A stretch of 64,000 bases of DNA from Niastella soli (lineage in GTDB: Bacteria; Bacteroidota; Bacteroidia; Chitinophagales; Chitinophagaceae): assembly GCF_017742245.1 (NCBI RefSeq), contig NZ_JAGHKO010000001.1, positions 398,993 through 462,992 on the forward strand, read 5' to 3'. How positions within the stretch are numbered: position 1 is the stretch's first letter; every line of letters begins with the position of its first letter. Shown here in pieces: positions 63,101 to 64,000 of this stretch. Position numbers and translations under genes: made by a program. The notes under the pieces were generated by a model. It made no database searches. It was given only the letters and a program-made list of their open reading frames with translations, and was not told where the DNA came from.

Positions 63101-63442
63101 GGTATAACCGGTGATAACCACTTCATTCAAACTGGAAGTGGTTGTTTTGAGCGAAACATTCAGCGAGAGGTTACTTCCTACAGACATTTCAATTGGCTCG
63201 TAGCCAACTGAAGAGATTGTTAAGACAGAAGAATTACCTGGAACTGGAATAGAGAAGTGACCTTCTACATTGGTTTGAGTCGCAACATTCGACCCTTTCA
63301 CCGACACCGTGGCACCGGTAATGGGTTGGTTGTTGGAGTCCGTTACTTTCCCTGTAACGGTTTTTTGCTGAGCAAGAATCGTTGTGGCCGGTACTAGCAA
63401 TAGTATGGCTAGCCACAACCTAACAGTTAGCTTTGAGGGCAT
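60197..63442 (-). CDS. SusC/RagA TonB-dependent outer-membrane receptor
   Basis: A 1081-residue TonB-linked outer-membrane transporter. After the signal peptide (ending TILA-QQK) come the carboxypeptidase-like beta domain (TVTGKVTDSNNQPITGATVSV, about 28-110), the TonB-box region (LNEVVITGYTAQRKKDITGA) and the plug (GSTDPLIIIDG, IYGVRGSNGVVIITTKRG, about 130-225). The rest is a 22-strand barrel ending NWLVGVNLSF. No STN domain is present. With SusD it imports a macromolecular substrate; the neighbours do not identify it. Confidence 0.96.
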   Translation of the reverse strand: MPSKLTVRLWLAILLLVPATTILAQQKTVTGKVTDSNNQPITGATVSVKGSNVATQTNVEGHFSIPVPGNSSVLTISSVGYEPIEMSVGSNLSLNVSLKTTTSSLNEVVITGYTAQRKKDITGAVAVVEVDNMRQIPTGTPEKALQGQASGVTIVTSGAPGGNSNIRIRGITSVGSTDPLIIIDGTQGTMHDLNVNDIESIQVLKDAGAAAIYGVRGSNGVVIITTKRGKSGKPRITYDGYVGTQRPLKDGFNIANTQETANAIQQSYINSGLTPGNKQFGTGTTPVIPDYITPTAAKEGDPKTNPSTYALYDNQITKANKQGTDWFHEIFKPAMIQSHNVAVSSGSDRSTFYLSLGYFNQEGTLIETYLKRYSARINTTFNLNNKIRIGENAYFFYKQNPGFPDGNQNEGNAISFSYRESPIIPIYDIKGNFAGTGSQGLGNAENPVANLKRIHNNKANDYQVSGNAFAEVDFLKHFTARTSFGGFIDNNYWTQFDYTQYENAENNKNPNAFTENYMFNNSWTWTNTLTYNNIIGDHTFKALIGTEAISNYMRGIYGTRTNYPITNANSLTVDPALWTLLFGAPGGQINGNLNVNNGVTIDLNNPPTPIQSSLYSQFGRVDYNFADKYLLSGTLRHDGSSVFAEDKRWGWFPSVTAGWRVSRESFMSTVSWLNDLKLRGGWGKLGSISNIRPTNAYNLYTQLAANSYYDLNGTNTGSVAGIYNNQLGNVETTWEEDIITNIGMDATVLNNRLNFSIEWYKKAISGLLFIPAAVGQAGGAQQAFANNGNIQNTGIDMSVNYNGKAGDLNYGVTATFTSYNNKVKSLPEGTKYLDRVSTGSNRFGAFSRLQPGQALGAFYGYEVVGLFQSDDEVNKSPKQEAAAPGRFKYRDANGDGKISDSDRVFFGNPNPKFTAGLNLEASYKNFDFSTFLYTSVGNDVVNYVRYWTDFPQVFDGAVSKDAVYNSWTPTNTGAKVPKLERTANFSNTTQYNSYYRENGSFLRCKSMVLGYSLPSAKTRKVGIDRLRVYIQAANLFTITKYTGLDPELTGSDLKDNSNFGIDFGNYPANQKNWLVGVNLSF

Positions 63443-63784
63443 AATGATGTTTTTTGAAATGTTTGGTTGTGAAAATGCTGTAAACTAAAATTAGCGATTA
63501 ATCAGGTTCTCCGAAATAAAAATTCCTGTTTTTGACACCCCGTTAGTAGCACTTATTATCCTGTATTTTTTTATATGTTTTAGTGATTGATTATTACCCC
63601 ACCCATAAATAACTAACGTAACGTATATCAATAACTAGTCTAATAATTAATAGGAAGAACCACAATTAAATATATCTGGTTTAGAGAGTTAGATGAAGGA
63701 TTTTGCTGCACCAGGCAAAAAAATGGTTAGTTTCTGTTAAATATGTATTGTGCTATAATGTTTTGCAATTGGAAGGGATGAAAC
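63443..63784. other. Upstream region of the susCD operon
   Basis: AT-rich region before susC. I see no TAnnTTTG element facing susC, no sigma or anti-sigma gene within the window, and no additional gene. The promoter may be of an ECF-sigma type that I cannot recognise. Confidence 0.4.
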
Positions 63785-63868
63785 GGCAGACGGCAAACGG
63801 CAAACGGGAGACGGCAAACGGCAAACGGGAGACGGCAAACGGCAAACGGGAGACGGCAAACGGCAGAC
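63785..63868. repeat. 7-bp repeat array, left arm (12 units)
   Basis: Twelve 7-bp units of GGCAAAC, GGCAGAC and GGGAGAC, including three copies of a 21-bp higher-order unit (GGCAAAC, GGCAAAC, GGGAGAC). Confidence 0.9.
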
Positions 63869-63918
63869 GGGTCACAACTATTGAAACTAATAACTACCTT
63901 GCGCTGCTAAAATTATTC

Positions 63919-64000
63919 TGCCTTCTGCCTTCTGCCTTCTGCCTTCTGCCTTCTGCCTTCTGCCTTCTGCCTTCTGCCTTCTGCCTTCTGCCTTCTGCCT
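63919..64000. repeat. 7-bp repeat array, right arm (about 12 units, runs off window)
   Basis: CTGCCTT repeated in tandem for 82 bp to the window edge with no visible variation. It is the opposite-orientation partner of the array at 63785-63868, with a 50-bp core between. Confidence 0.9.

Noticed and set aside
50217..63442. One polysaccharide-utilisation locus joining the alpha-galactosidase to SusCD
   Set aside because: The alpha-galactosidase has its own promoter and is separated from SusCD by plus-strand genes and a strong terminator; only a loose functional link is possible.
63785..64000. CRISPR array
   Set aside because: The repeats are 7 bp with no unique spacers, and no cas genes are present.
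1..64000. tRNA or rRNA genes
   Set aside because: No cloverleaf-like segments with the conserved T-arm sequence and no rRNA-like blocks were seen by eye; a tRNAscan run would be decisive.

Overview
The window looks like a chromosome segment from a member of the Bacteroidota, most probably a Chitinophagia/Chitinophagaceae-type organism (inference). Supporting signs are a SusC/SusD pair, type IX secretion (T9SS) cargo and a PorP/SprF protein, many lipoproteins, an almost complete lack of Shine-Dalgarno sequences, and promoters of the Bacteroidota type (TTG, 18-21 nt, TAnnTTTG). There is no rRNA, tRNA, CRISPR array, insertion sequence or phage gene. Most of it is ordinary core metabolism in short operons; the unusual content lies in the intergenic DNA and in two riboswitches.

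Layout. 1-2.5 kb: three small lipoproteins and a 99-residue unknown, followed by a symmetric array of 11-bp repeats. 2.5-9.9 kb: citrate synthase, an LptF/LptG permease, a secreted esterase, Tgt, a family 2 glycosyltransferase and RsmG. 10-14 kb: an orphan LuxR-type response regulator, an M1 metallopeptidase, a PepSY-like protein and two candidate small RNAs. 14-31.4 kb: housekeeping genes (rsmI, pepP-pssA-purS, pckA, a deoxynucleoside kinase, trpS, gatC, two ABC ATPases, a PduO-type adenosyltransferase, a DUF2795 protein, fabI, recN, a TPR protein, a zinc-ribbon coiled-coil protein and a Nif3 family protein). 31.5-35.4 kb: a membrane-anchored unknown, an MG2/TonB-plug hybrid and a thioesterase. 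35.4-42.1 kb: metE and nrdBA, each behind its own cobalamin riboswitch on the minus strand. 42.4-54.6 kb: an M32 carboxypeptidase, a giant PKD-repeat T9SS protein with its PorP/SprF partner, a GH27 alpha-galactosidase, a peroxiredoxin, a nearly bare T9SS sorting domain and RlmI. 54.6-63.4 kb: SusC, SusD and a VCBS/ASPIC lipoprotein.

How the genes work together. metE and nrdBA are both B12-independent isozymes, and both lie behind B12-sensing leaders, so the locus is a 'use only when B12 is scarce' unit. The PduO-type adenosyltransferase at 23 kb shows that the cell also handles cobalamin. The PKD protein and PorP/SprF form a typical T9SS cargo/outer-membrane pair. SusC-SusD-VCBS is a nutrient-uptake operon whose substrate cannot be read from the sequence.

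Most unusual signal. Many intergenic gaps carry arrays of 7-bp (once 8-bp) units drawn from a small vocabulary (GGCAATG, GGCAAAC, GGCAGAC, GTGAAAC and their complements). Several are arranged as two inverted arms with similar numbers of units (4/4, 2/2, 5/4, 12 and about 12), and some arms end at the stop codons of flanking genes. A conserved 18-mer (TTAACTAAACGACATTGA) occurs three times, each time beside such an array. A separate array at 2261-2373 has five plus five 11-bp units in mirror orientation. I could run no database search, so novelty is not established.
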